From contig MU604078.1 in assembly GCA_025201845.1 (NCBI GenBank), positions 11,572 to 29,646 on the forward strand: a stretch of DNA of 18,075 nt, in the 5' to 3' direction. The stretch's first letter is position 1, and the number at the start of each line of letters is the position of its first letter. Below the pieces are notes generated by a model, which was not told where the DNA came from, ran no database searches, and worked only from the letters and a program-made list of their open reading frames with translations. The DNA comes from Martensiomyces pterosporus (Eukaryota; Kickxellomycota; Kickxellomycetes; Kickxellales; Kickxellaceae). Below, piece by piece: positions 5,397 to 12,940 of the stretch. The position numbers were made by a program, and so were the translations under genes.

Positions 5397-7871
5397 ATGG
5401 GTGGTGTCGCAGCCGACCATGACCACCTCCAGCGCCAGCTATATGTTCTGGGCTACTCCCTCGAGCTCCCGCCCAACAGCGAACTGGTGGTAAGCACGCT
5501 GCTGAAGGACATGCAGACCGCTCTTAGCCGAGTAAAAGAGCTCGAGGAAGCCAACACCAAGCTGGAGCGCGAGGAGAGGACCAGCCGTGCCGGGAGCGAG
5601 AAATACAAGGGCGAATTGCTATCCCTGCGTACCGAGAACAACAAGCTGAGGGCCGACGTGCTGAACTATGTCAGAGACCTGGATGGGATTCGCCGAGAGG
5701 CTCGCGGTGAAGCATACAAACTGACAAAGCAGATCGACGACCTGCGGATGGCCAACCTGAAGGCCAAGGCGGAGAATGCCGAAACGCTGAGAAAATTGGA
5801 CGAGGCGCGAGCGAGGCTGGAAGCAGAAGTCTCCAGACAGGATGCAGTAGGGCTGATCAGTAGCCGTATTACAATATCGCAGCCACTCGATGCAGCCACC
5901 AGGGGCGTGGGTGGGAGACGGAGGAGAGCACCGCCCCCAGCGGTGGTGGAGCTGGTCGACCTGAGCTCAAGAAGAATCGGCGCGTTGGAAGAGGAGGTTA
6001 ATACGCTGGAGACCAAGCTGAACAATGCCTCGAGTCAGCTCAGGGCAACACAGCTGGAGATCCAGGAACGCGACTTGGAGATTGCGCGGCTGAATGCCGA
6101 GTACGAAAAGCTCGGCTCCTCCTCCTCTGGTCGCCTCAACGCTACCAACCTCAAAGGCGATGCAGAGGGTGGGCATGGCTACGCTGGCTCTGATCCGGTG
6201 GCCCGACTCAGCGACCAGGTAGATTACCTGCAGGAGAGGTCCGAGAAATTGGAGAAGGAATCGGAGGAGCTGCGGAGGCAGCTCGCCAGAGAGAAGGAGG
6301 AGCTGCACCGGAGGTGGGTCAGCACCGAGAATGAGCGCGTGAGGCTGTCGGAGCAAATAAAGGATATGGAGGCAAATCCGAGACCGGCAACACAACCAAA
6401 CGGCAATGGTCGGTCCTCTCCAGCCAGTGGATTCAAGCAGGCACTGCAGGGAATCAAAGACCTCGTCGTGCAGCTGATGCGGGCCGTCCCGCTGGGTAGC
6501 GGAGCAAGCAGCGACAAGCAGTCGGCCAGGGTGCTTCTCGACCAGCTCTACGACGAGTGCCAGGCTCTGCTCTCATCCCAGCCCAATGCCAATGCCACGG
6601 CCAGTGGCAGTGGTGAGCCGCCGCTCAAACGGCCACTACACAACCGCGATTTGCCGGGTGACCTCGAGGAGGTGGAGCATTTGCGGATCGAGTGCGCCAA
6701 CATCAAGTCGCTCTACGTCCAGACGCGTGACCAGCTCCAAGACCTGTTGAAGAGCGGTAACACCGAAGCCAAGCGCGACAAGGAGCAGGCCAAGAAGACC
6801 GAATTGGCCCTGCGCAAGGAGCTGGACGACCTAAGAGCCAAGAACCAAGACACTGTCCAGAAGCTGGAGGCCGACGTCAGGCAGCTGAAGGAGCAGCTTG
6901 CCAGAGCGCCGGAGCACGCACAGCTGGCGAAGGACAGGGAAAAGCAAGTGGCGCGGCTGGAGAAGAAGGTGGCCAAACTGACCAGCGCACTGGAAAATGA
7001 GCAAGACTCGCAGGCGAAGAGAGTCGGCGAACTGACTGCAGAGCTCAAGGACGCGCAGGAAAAGTTCAGGCGCCTGAGGGAGACAGCGGATGAGCGGCAG
7101 GAGCAGTACGACAGCCTGCTTGCAGAGTACCATGAGCTCATTGGGCAGCACAAGAAGCTCGACCGGAGCCTCAAGCAGGCCGTCGGCGAAGTCGCAGAGT
7201 GGCGGGCAAAGGCGGATGAGCGAGACCACAAGCTCAGCGATATAGGCCGGCGGCTGGAAGAAGCCAGGCTCCAGCACCGGCAGAGCTCGACCGAACTGCG
7301 CGCGTGCAAGAGAACGCTAGACAACTACACCAGCGATCTGGAGACGCTGCGCGAGTCGCATGCAAACGACCAAAGGGAGATGGACAGGCTGAACGAGGAA
7401 CTGGAGCAGGTGGGCAGGCTGAAGCGGGCCATTGAGATGTCCAAGGATGACTACAAGAGGCAGCTGGCAAAGTCGCTGGGTGAGAGCGAGAGCCATAGGT
7501 CGCTGATTGCGCACCTGCAGGCGGAGAGAAATGCGCTGAGAGTGCAGGTCAAGGCACAGTTCCACTTGAGCCAGCGGCTGGAGCAGAGGCTGGAAACGCT
7601 GGATCCCAATTACCTCGACGATACGCTGAGAGCCAGCACATCGTCGTCTCTTTCTTCGGCCTCTACGCCATCGCCACTGCCTACTGCGCGGCTGAGAGCA
7701 GGAGGGGCGCGTCGCCATCAGATGCTGTCGAGGTCATCGTCTGCCGCTCACAGTGCGAGGTCGTTCGAAGATCTTGCTGCCTCTAATCCGCGGCCAGCAG
7801 CGCGGAGCGACAACGGCGTCCATGTGGACGTGGAAGAAGCTGAGAGCACGTCGTCCATCTCCATGCCCTAG
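5397..7871 (+). CDS. CEP135/Bld10-like centriolar coiled-coil protein
   Basis: This 824-aa protein is almost entirely heptad coiled coil. Several features in order recall CEP135/Bld10, the protein linking the centriole cartwheel to triplet microtubules: an N-terminal LGY motif (18-20) in a short helical segment; a first coiled coil with LRTENNKLRADVLNYVRDL (77-95); a break with a basic patch (GGRRRRAPPP, 172-181); a conserved-looking block VDLSSRRIGALEEEVNTLE (187-205) followed by EIQERDLEIARLNAEYEKL (221-239); and QVDYLQERSEKLEKES (274-289). Coiled coils resume at about 430-755 and the tail is Ser/Arg-rich and disordered. The start at 5397 (AACATGGG) has A at -3 and G at +4; an upstream in-frame extension has no ATG. 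Dikarya lack CEP135, so this points to an early-diverging fungus. Coiled-coil similarity is easily overstated; TSGA10-like or other spindle-pole proteins are alternatives. Confidence 0.6.
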   Translation: MGGVAADHDHLQRQLYVLGYSLELPPNSELVVSTLLKDMQTALSRVKELEEANTKLEREERTSRAGSEKYKGELLSLRTENNKLRADVLNYVRDLDGIRREARGEAYKLTKQIDDLRMANLKAKAENAETLRKLDEARARLEAEVSRQDAVGLISSRITISQPLDAATRGVGGRRRRAPPPAVVELVDLSSRRIGALEEEVNTLETKLNNASSQLRATQLEIQERDLEIARLNAEYEKLGSSSSGRLNATNLKGDAEGGHGYAGSDPVARLSDQVDYLQERSEKLEKESEELRRQLAREKEELHRRWVSTENERVRLSEQIKDMEANPRPATQPNGNGRSSPASGFKQALQGIKDLVVQLMRAVPLGSGASSDKQSARVLLDQLYDECQALLSSQPNANATASGSGEPPLKRPLHNRDLPGDLEEVEHLRIECANIKSLYVQTRDQLQDLLKSGNTEAKRDKEQAKKTELALRKELDDLRAKNQDTVQKLEADVRQLKEQLARAPEHAQLAKDREKQVARLEKKVAKLTSALENEQDSQAKRVGELTAELKDAQEKFRRLRETADERQEQYDSLLAEYHELIGQHKKLDRSLKQAVGEVAEWRAKADERDHKLSDIGRRLEEARLQHRQSSTELRACKRTLDNYTSDLETLRESHANDQREMDRLNEELEQVGRLKRAIEMSKDDYKRQLAKSLGESESHRSLIAHLQAERNALRVQVKAQFHLSQRLEQRLETLDPNYLDDTLRASTSSSLSSASTPSPLPTARLRAGGARRHQMLSRSSSAAHSARSFEDLAASNPRPAARSDNGVHVDVEEAESTSSISMP

Positions 7872-7949
7872 ACACGCACACGCGCCACGCCGCGCTTCCT
7901 GTACTTTCCCTCCGCCCGTCTACCATAGTGTTTTCGCTTCTAATGCTTC

Positions 7950-7955
7950 TTTATT
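7950..7955 (-). terminator. Polyadenylation signal of the UPF0390 gene
   Basis: TTTATT on the plus strand reads AATAAA on the minus strand, 62 bp past the stop codon of the small basic gene. It lies in the 145-bp tail-to-tail gap with the CEP135-like gene. Confidence 0.55.
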
Positions 7956-8016
7956 ACTTTCAAATACACCACTAATGTCCTTCGGCCAAAAGACTGCTCT
8001 CGCGCCATGCCTCCGC

Positions 8017-8331
8017 CTAGTATTTCCGCCGCTTGACCTCGACGTTCTTGCCCTTGTTCTGCGCCTCCTTCATGATCGTCAATTTGCCCACGGCACCAGC
8101 CTTGACCGACATCGCCTGCTCCAGGCTGGCAGTCATGTTGGCCACCAGCTTCTTCTGCAGCTTGTTGTGCTTGGCCAAGTCGTGCTTCTTCGCAGTCTTC
8201 ACCACGCGACCCTTGCGCAGGGGTGCGCCGGAGCCACTGCCATGCGACTTTCCGCCACCAGTCGATTTTTTGCCGCCCTTGGGCTTTGCGGTCACGGTGA
8301 GTTTCTTCTTCAGCACTTTGCCTTGCGCCAT
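8017..8331 (-). CDS. Small basic UPF0390 family protein
   Basis: This 104-aa protein starts MAQGKVLKKKL and is very rich in Lys (pI clearly basic). Its layout matches the UPF0390/DUF2462 family (human C19orf53, Leydig cell tumour 10-kDa protein): an MAQG start, a Gly/Ser/Lys-rich segment (residues 17-36), a conserved RKGRVVKTAKK block (about 39-49), a KLQKKLVANMTASLEQAM helix (57-74) and a basic tail. Family members are small nuclear or nucleolar proteins of unclear function. Length is typical. It is convergent with the CEP135-like gene and divergent from the SGNH-fold gene across 324 bp. No intron is visible, and the stop is TAG at 8017-8019. Confidence 0.8.
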   Translation of the reverse strand: MAQGKVLKKKLTVTAKPKGGKKSTGGGKSHGSGSGAPLRKGRVVKTAKKHDLAKHNKLQKKLVANMTASLEQAMSVKAGAVGKLTIMKEAQNKGKNVEVKRRKY

Positions 8332-8655
8332 TGCCTTAATTTGAATCTATATAATACAGAGAAAGCGGGTATTCTGTGGAACGAGCTGGGAGTGGAGGAG
8401 AAATGCTGCTCCCAGCACCAGCTGGGGAACGGAAAATTTTAGTGAGAACAGCCCTTGATCGTGATCTTGATCCGCATGTGGCAGCGATTACCGCCACCCA
8501 TGCCGAGTATGTCGTGGATGTGCATTCCCACTCCACACTGCCAATTCTTTGCATTTTGTCGCGGCGACGCTGCATATAGCTGGCCGAAGAGGAATCTCGT
8601 CCGCTGCTGCTCTGCACTCTGTTTTCGCACTATTCTCTTGCAGCAGCTGCCCACC
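8332..8655. promoter_or_regulatory. Divergent promoter region between UPF0390 and SGNH-fold genes
   Basis: This is 324 bp between two start codons facing apart. An AT-rich patch (TATATAATA near 8348-8356) lies close to the UPF0390 start. A weak CATATAG at 8573-8579 lies 77 bp before the SGNH-fold ATG. The SGNH-fold frame is open through part of this region, but the Met residues there have no signal or family sequence after them. Confidence 0.4.
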
Positions 8656-9594
8656 ATGGCCCGTTATTACATAGCAAAGCACCACCGCCGGATCGTGCAA
8701 TGGGTCACGAATAACCGCACGTTCATACTCGCCGTTCTAGTATTCCTCGCTTTGGCAATGTCCCTGCTGCTCGGCGACATCCCGCCAGAAGCGAGCGACC
8801 TGGTGTCAGCCCAGACGTACCGCGACCTCCTGTCCTCTGACATTGGGAACCGGAGCCGACCCATCGAGCGCATCGTGGTGTTCGGCGATGCAGGTGCCGA
8901 GGTTGACGACAGGTGGCGCTCCAAGCTGTGTGGCGGCAATCTGTGGATGGACCACCTGGCAGAGGCACTGGGGGCCGACTTGTATTCGTACGCGCATGGG
9001 TACTCCATCGTCAACACTAAAGTGGAGTATGCTAAGGGGGAGCGCGTGGTGCGCAAGAAATCGCGCATGAGCGGAGACAATGGCATGGATGTTTCCATGC
9101 AGGTGGCGCGCATCCTCAACAACTACGCCAAGCACACAGCTGACGGGCGCGCACTCTATGTCCTAGTCGTAGATCCAAGCAACAGCGCCAACGGGACGAT
9201 AGAGGCACTATCCAGCGGTGCCAACAAGCTTATTCTGAGCCCCCAAATACGCGCCCGGCGCCTTCTAGTCGTCGACGCCCCATCGCCTGCACCCACCAGC
9301 AGACACATGTCCAATGGAGGAAGCCTGTCTCTGGCTAGTGTGCTGATTAACGACCCAAGCGTCGAACTGCTTGTGTATGACTCGAATGGGTTCCTTACAC
9401 GCATGCAGCGGGAGCACTACAAGTACGGGCTTCGGTTCCCTGACCACCCATGCATATACAACGAGATCAAGAGGTGCAACAAGCCCGATAGGTTCTTTTG
9501 GTGCGACGCGAGCAGAGTCGGGAGCAAGGCGCATTTTTTCCTTGCGGACGACATCATCAAGAAGCACTTTATGGACTCGCTGCTGATGTCGTGA
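8656..9594 (+). CDS. Membrane-anchored SGNH/GDSL-fold protein lacking catalytic Ser and His
   Basis: This is a 312-aa type II membrane protein: a basic cytosolic N-terminus (1-21), one transmembrane helix (about 22-40) and an extracytosolic SGNH-hydrolase-like domain (71-305). GDSL family blocks can be followed. Block I FGDS reads FGDA (Ala79 replaces the nucleophile). GNLWMDHLAEAL (94-105) and SYAHGYSIVN (111-120) match the second block. YVLVVDPSNSANG (168-180) replaces the usual GxND block. The end PCIYNEIKRC...FFWCDASRVGSKAH (265-293) mirrors the fungal C...C...FWDxxHPT...H ending, with Asp284 kept and Arg287 where the catalytic His should be. The protein therefore looks catalytically dead, perhaps binding acylated or glycan ligands at the wall; that is inference. 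CACCATGG context fixes the start. Confidence 0.75.
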   Translation: MARYYIAKHHRRIVQWVTNNRTFILAVLVFLALAMSLLLGDIPPEASDLVSAQTYRDLLSSDIGNRSRPIERIVVFGDAGAEVDDRWRSKLCGGNLWMDHLAEALGADLYSYAHGYSIVNTKVEYAKGERVVRKKSRMSGDNGMDVSMQVARILNNYAKHTADGRALYVLVVDPSNSANGTIEALSSGANKLILSPQIRARRLLVVDAPSPAPTSRHMSNGGSLSLASVLINDPSVELLVYDSNGFLTRMQREHYKYGLRFPDHPCIYNEIKRCNKPDRFFWCDASRVGSKAHFFLADDIIKKHFMDSLLMS

Positions 9595-9702
9595 GTCGTG
9601 CGAGCACTTATTCCCGTGTACTATTCCTACAGTTGGCCATTTGCTGGGATATTTTCTTTTCATAAAAACAATGCCAGCCTGTCATGTGGGCAGATATGAT
9701 GC

Positions 9703-9746
9703 ATGAGCTACGCAATGCGCTAGCATGCTAGAGATGCATTACTCAT
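9703..9746. repeat. 44-bp imperfect dyad centred on a 12-bp palindrome
   Basis: CTAGCATGCTAG (9720-9731) is a perfect palindrome. It is flanked by AATGC (9714-9718) and GCATT (9736-9740), then by ATGAG (9703-9707) and CTCAT (9742-9746), all in mirrored order with small unpaired gaps. It starts 109 bp after the SGNH-fold stop codon. It may be a 3'-UTR hairpin or a dimeric protein site. Confidence 0.55.
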
Positions 9747-10127
9747 CGCCCCTCCCACTTGAGCATTCGGAGACATGGCGCGCATGTATTTGTAATACCC
9801 GCATCTCCTTGGCTCGGTTGGGTGTTTTTCAAAGCTGCGGCTATGCGTAGAGATCTCTGCCGCGACAGTCTGAGGAAAAAATCTCGGAGTTGCTGGGTCA
9901 GCTGTCCCCAGGCGAGCAACGGGCATTCATGTGCACGGCTGATGTTATTATTTTTGTACGCGTCGTGATTATTAAAACCGATGACGCCATTTCCAGCTTG
10001 CGCACGAATGTTTTAGGCAGCCTGACGACAAACAAGCTCTTTGCTTCGGCATTCAGGCTCCCTGGCCCCCTTTTTGCACTGTCGCCTGGCTCGGCCAAAG
10101 GCAAAGGCGGCTTGAGCATGCTGCGTG

Positions 10128-10133
10128 TATAAG
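10128..10133 (+). promoter_or_regulatory. TATA-like element of the DMT transporter gene
   Basis: TATAAG sits in GTGTATAAGAGC, 135 bp before the ATG at 10268 and followed by a pyrimidine-rich stretch. It would place transcription start near 10160, very close to an out-of-frame ATG at 10164. Confidence 0.45.
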
Positions 10134-10267
10134 AGCATTCTCCCCCCTCTTCAGCAGACAGCCATGCAAACATTTTTTTCGCTCCCTCCATCTGCACGCT
10201 CATTTATTCACCAATCTTTTGTGTACTCATACCCCCGCATTGCCCTACTCCGGATACTTCAAGAACA

Positions 10268-11239
10268 ATGGCCACGGAGACAACACAGTTGCTACTGCCG
10301 GCTCTCTCCAGAGCACCCTCATTTTCCTCAGAGGGCGACATCGAGTATCCTAAAGCCCATCAGAACACGGACCGTCGGAGGCAGCGCAAAGGCCTGGCGC
10401 TCTCTGCACTCTCTGCCCTGGCCTTCGCCATCATGTCCCTGCTCGTGCGCGTTTTGAACGACCAGGGCTTCAGCGCGCTCCAGATAATGGCATGGCGCAG
10501 TGGCGTACAAGCCGTCGTCGCCGTTTCCGCATGCCACATGATCGGTGTACACCCACTCCGAGTTGATGGCGGCTGGAAGCGGTTCAAATGGGTGCTTTCC
10601 AGGGCGGTTTTCGGGGGTGTCGGGCACCTCCTCTACTATGCAGCATTGGGCAACCTGCCCATGGGCATTGCCACCGTGCTGTTCTTCACCAACCCCCTGT
10701 TCACCGCCATGCTCGCATACTGGCTTCTCAAGGAGGAGTTCTCTTCAAAGCACCAGTGGCTCTCGCTCTCGTGTCTCCTGGGCATCATGCTTATTGTCAA
10801 ACCCACCACAGGAAGCGTGGTTTCGCCCTGGTCGTTCTGCGCCCTGCTGGGTGCTGCGTCCTCTGCCCTAGCGTACGTCAGCATCCGGTTAGCTGGAAAC
10901 TCAGTTCACGCCATGGTTCACGTCGTCTACTTTGGCATTGTTGGCGCGGTAGGCAACACCCTGGCATCCCTGCTGCTGGGCGAGTCGTGGCAGCTGCCTG
11001 TCTCCCTGGCGGGCTGGTCTGCGGTGGTGGGTGTTGGGCTGATGGCGTTTTTGGCGCAGTTCCTGATGAACTGGGGATTGCAGCTGGCGAATGCGGGGCC
11101 GGTGGTCATGATGCGGAACAGCGACATTGTCATTAGCTTCGTGTTCGACATCTTCATCTACCACACCGTGCCCGGCATCACCAGCATGCTTGGTGCCGCT
11201 GTGATAACAGCGTCGGTGATATCCATGAGCCTCCTCTAA
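10268..11239 (+). CDS. DMT-superfamily (EamA) membrane transporter
   Basis: This is a 323-aa polytopic membrane protein with about ten transmembrane helices in two EamA halves (about 43-178 and 187-323), after a 40-residue hydrophilic, probably cytosolic N-terminus. First-half hallmarks are SALAFAIMSLLVRVL (49-63), the MAWRSGVQ segment after helix 2, LYYAALGNLPMGIATVLFFTNPLF (122-145) and the closing WLLKEEFS (152-159) with the family's conserved Glu. Second-half parallels are ALAYVSIRLAG (200-210), FLMNWGLQLANAGPVVMMRNSDIV (265-288) and the terminal ITSMLGAAVITASVISM. Length and layout fit SLC35G/YdcZ-like drug/metabolite transporters. Substrate cannot be read from sequence. The start AACAATGG is in good context. 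Its end faces the protease homologue with a 127-bp gap. Confidence 0.85.
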   Translation: MATETTQLLLPALSRAPSFSSEGDIEYPKAHQNTDRRRQRKGLALSALSALAFAIMSLLVRVLNDQGFSALQIMAWRSGVQAVVAVSACHMIGVHPLRVDGGWKRFKWVLSRAVFGGVGHLLYYAALGNLPMGIATVLFFTNPLFTAMLAYWLLKEEFSSKHQWLSLSCLLGIMLIVKPTTGSVVSPWSFCALLGAASSALAYVSIRLAGNSVHAMVHVVYFGIVGAVGNTLASLLLGESWQLPVSLAGWSAVVGVGLMAFLAQFLMNWGLQLANAGPVVMMRNSDIVISFVFDIFIYHTVPGITSMLGAAVITASVISMSLL

Positions 11240-11366
11240 GCGGTACTCAGCAGCTGTGCATCACTTGTCATATAAATTATCTAGAATATTTTGGTAGTAT
11301 ATAGTATTGATTAGGTACTTAAGAGAACAGGAATTGGGGATGGAAGAAAGCGGGTATAGATGTGTT

Positions 11367-12449
11367 TTAGAAGAGGGCAGCCATGGCAACAACAGCCACG
11401 CTAGCAGCCATCGCAGAGGTCGAGCGACCGCTGGCGGCGTTCTTCGACTTTGAGGAGGCAGACTCGGGGTGGTCCATGCTCTCGCTCTCATGCGATGCCG
11501 ACGCCGACTCGCTGTGCTCCGCGCTCTCCGAGGGCTTCGCGCTGGGCGCAACTCCGGTGGTGGCAATCGTCGCGTTCGACACGATCTTGTCCTCAGTCAG
11601 CGGGCTCTTCTGCGTGATCCAGGCCAGGTAGTTCTCAACGGCCGTGTAGTAGTTGAACACGCCCTTGTCGTCACACTGCGCGCTGTCCGCATTGTCCTTG
11701 CTTGCGTACAGGTTAAGGACGCCCAGCAGGGCCACATTGTTGCTGTCCTCCTGGATCAGCAGGCCGTCGCCACTGCACGCGTTGCCGTCCTTACCGCTGA
11801 CTGGCTGGACGCAGACGATGTTCTTTGCGTTCTTGAACGAGGCCCACGCATCTGTGCACTCGGACGACTTGCCCACCTGCACAAGGGCCTTCTTCAGGTT
11901 CTTCGCGGGCTGCGCATCGCTCGCCGACGACGAGGCTCCGTATCCAGTTGCAGTCAGGCGAGCGCCCTCCGAGGGCAGCTTCTTCTGAATCAGCACGGGC
12001 GATGCGCTCTTGATGGGCTGTCCAAGGAACAGCATGGCGACATTGTCGGCATGCGCACGGCTGTTGTATCCGGGGTGGAGGAGCACCTGGGTGGGGACCA
12101 CAAGCGACCCCGCCGAGTTGCCAGCGATGGAGGCCAGAGAGGTCCCGTTGTTGATGGCCTGCAGCGCACCACCGATGTCGCTGCTGCGTCCCACGAGGAG
12201 GCTGGCAGCAGGGAGGGCCTTGTCGTTCGAGATGTCGGAGACGCAGGTGGCCGAGACGAGGAGGACAGTGTCGGAGATGAAGGCGCCGGTGCAGACTCCG
12301 CCGGTCTTGCCGTCGGTCTTGAGGATGCTGGCGGTGAACGAGTACGAGGCATCGCCACCCCCGATGATACGCTTGTAGACCTTGGGCTGCAGCGGGTTGG
12401 CAAGGGCAGCGGAGGCAAGGAGCGCGGTGAGAGCGAGAGAAGCCTTCAT
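11367..12449 (-). CDS. GPI-anchored trypsin-fold (S1) pseudoprotease
   Basis: This 360-aa precursor has a signal peptide (1-18), a short propeptide ending KR27 before IIGG, an S1 trypsin-fold domain (28-279), a Ser/Glu/His-rich stalk (about 300-340) and a C-terminal hydrophobic tail (SAMAASVAVVAMAALF) of GPI-signal type. Chymotrypsin landmarks align: GVCTGAFISDTVLLVSATCV for the His loop, HPGYN and DNVAML for the Asp loop (Asp135), ATGYG for the usual GWG, and a terminal YTAVENYLAWI. Thr68 replaces the catalytic His (SATC for AAHC). The GDSGGPL motif is shortened to GDGLL (227-231), with Gly229 at the Ser position. Two triad residues are missing, so proteolysis is unlikely. The activation-type junction suggests recent descent from an active zymogen. 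A binding or decoy role at the cell surface is inferred. Minus-strand bases just before the ATG (CTATTTTCAG) resemble a splice acceptor, so a leader intron is possible. Confidence 0.85.
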   Translation of the reverse strand: MKASLALTALLASAALANPLQPKVYKRIIGGGDASYSFTASILKTDGKTGGVCTGAFISDTVLLVSATCVSDISNDKALPAASLLVGRSSDIGGALQAINNGTSLASIAGNSAGSLVVPTQVLLHPGYNSRAHADNVAMLFLGQPIKSASPVLIQKKLPSEGARLTATGYGASSSASDAQPAKNLKKALVQVGKSSECTDAWASFKNAKNIVCVQPVSGKDGNACSGDGLLIQEDSNNVALLGVLNLYASKDNADSAQCDDKGVFNYYTAVENYLAWITQKSPLTEDKIVSNATIATTGVAPSAKPSESAEHSESASASHESESMDHPESASSKSKNAASGRSTSAMAASVAVVAMAALF

Positions 12450-12940
12450 TCTGAAAATAGTAGGGGAGGGGTTTCGTAAAGCGACGAAAAAGGGTAGAGG
12501 TTGGAAAGAGGACAGTAGGGAAAGGCAGACAGGAGAGGGCGAGGGTGAGGCAATTAATTTGTAGCACGGACGTCGGGGCGGCAGACAAGAAAGAGAAATG
12601 AAAAACGTTTCTTGTCTGCTGCTGCATGTGCTGTTTAGAACCCGCTCACTCCATTGTGTGCTGTTAGTGCTTCCACGCGCGGTGAAACAAGGATCAGCTC
12701 GCCGTTACACAAGCAGAGCACTATCAGCTCTTTTTATCACTATTGACAATCAGAAGCCGCACTAGTAAACAATGCCGCCACTTCCGAGCCGCAGCGGCGA
12801 GCCGCAAGGACACCAGCGAGCGGCCCACTGGCAGCACCGCCGCCCTCAAGCAGGCAGCCCCCAGCCATGCGAGCAATACGGGTAAATGTGTACATATAAC
12901 ATGAAAGCAAAATACAAAACAGCCAGCACACGCCGCTGCA
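12450..12940. other. Upstream region of the protease homologue
   Basis: No gene is supported; a minus-strand frame at 12740-12931 has no recognisable features. The minus strand is pyrimidine-rich next to the ATG, ending in a splice-acceptor-like TATTTTCAG. The region carries the perfect inverted repeat at 12581-12619 and a GATAAAAAG element (minus strand, about 12730-12738). Confidence 0.45.
12581..12619. repeat. Perfect 12-bp inverted repeat with 15-nt loop
   Basis: The left arm GCAGACAAGAAA (12581-12592) and right arm TTTCTTGTCTGC (12608-12619) are exact reverse complements around a 15-nt loop. It lies 132-170 bp upstream of the protease-homologue ATG. It would form a stable hairpin in the leader transcript, or a paired site for a dimeric factor. 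Confidence 0.75.

Larger units (their letters stand above)
9595..10267. other. Intergenic region before the DMT transporter
   Basis: No gene is supported. It contains the imperfect dyad at 9703-9746, a single ACGCGT (9958-9963), the TATA-like element at 10128-10133 and pyrimidine-rich leader sequence after it. Confidence 0.5.

Noticed and set aside
6713..7324. Minus-strand Ser/Leu/Cys-rich frame
   Set aside because: It is the complement of Glu/Lys/Arg-rich coiled-coil codons, a common artefact.
8455..8655. N-terminal extension of the SGNH-fold protein
   Set aside because: The sequence is Pro/Met/Cys-rich with no family match. CACCATGG at 8652-8659 followed by a basic tail and transmembrane helix is a far better start.
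11469..12479. Plus-strand frame of 336 codons
   Set aside because: It is antisense to the S1-fold gene. Its Arg/Val/Gly/Asp-rich composition is that of a GC-rich complementary frame.
12740..12931. Minus-strand 63-codon frame (MCWLFCILLSC start)
   Set aside because: The hydrophobic start suggested a small secreted peptide, but the rest is low-complexity Ala/Gly, and no promoter spacing or homology supports it.
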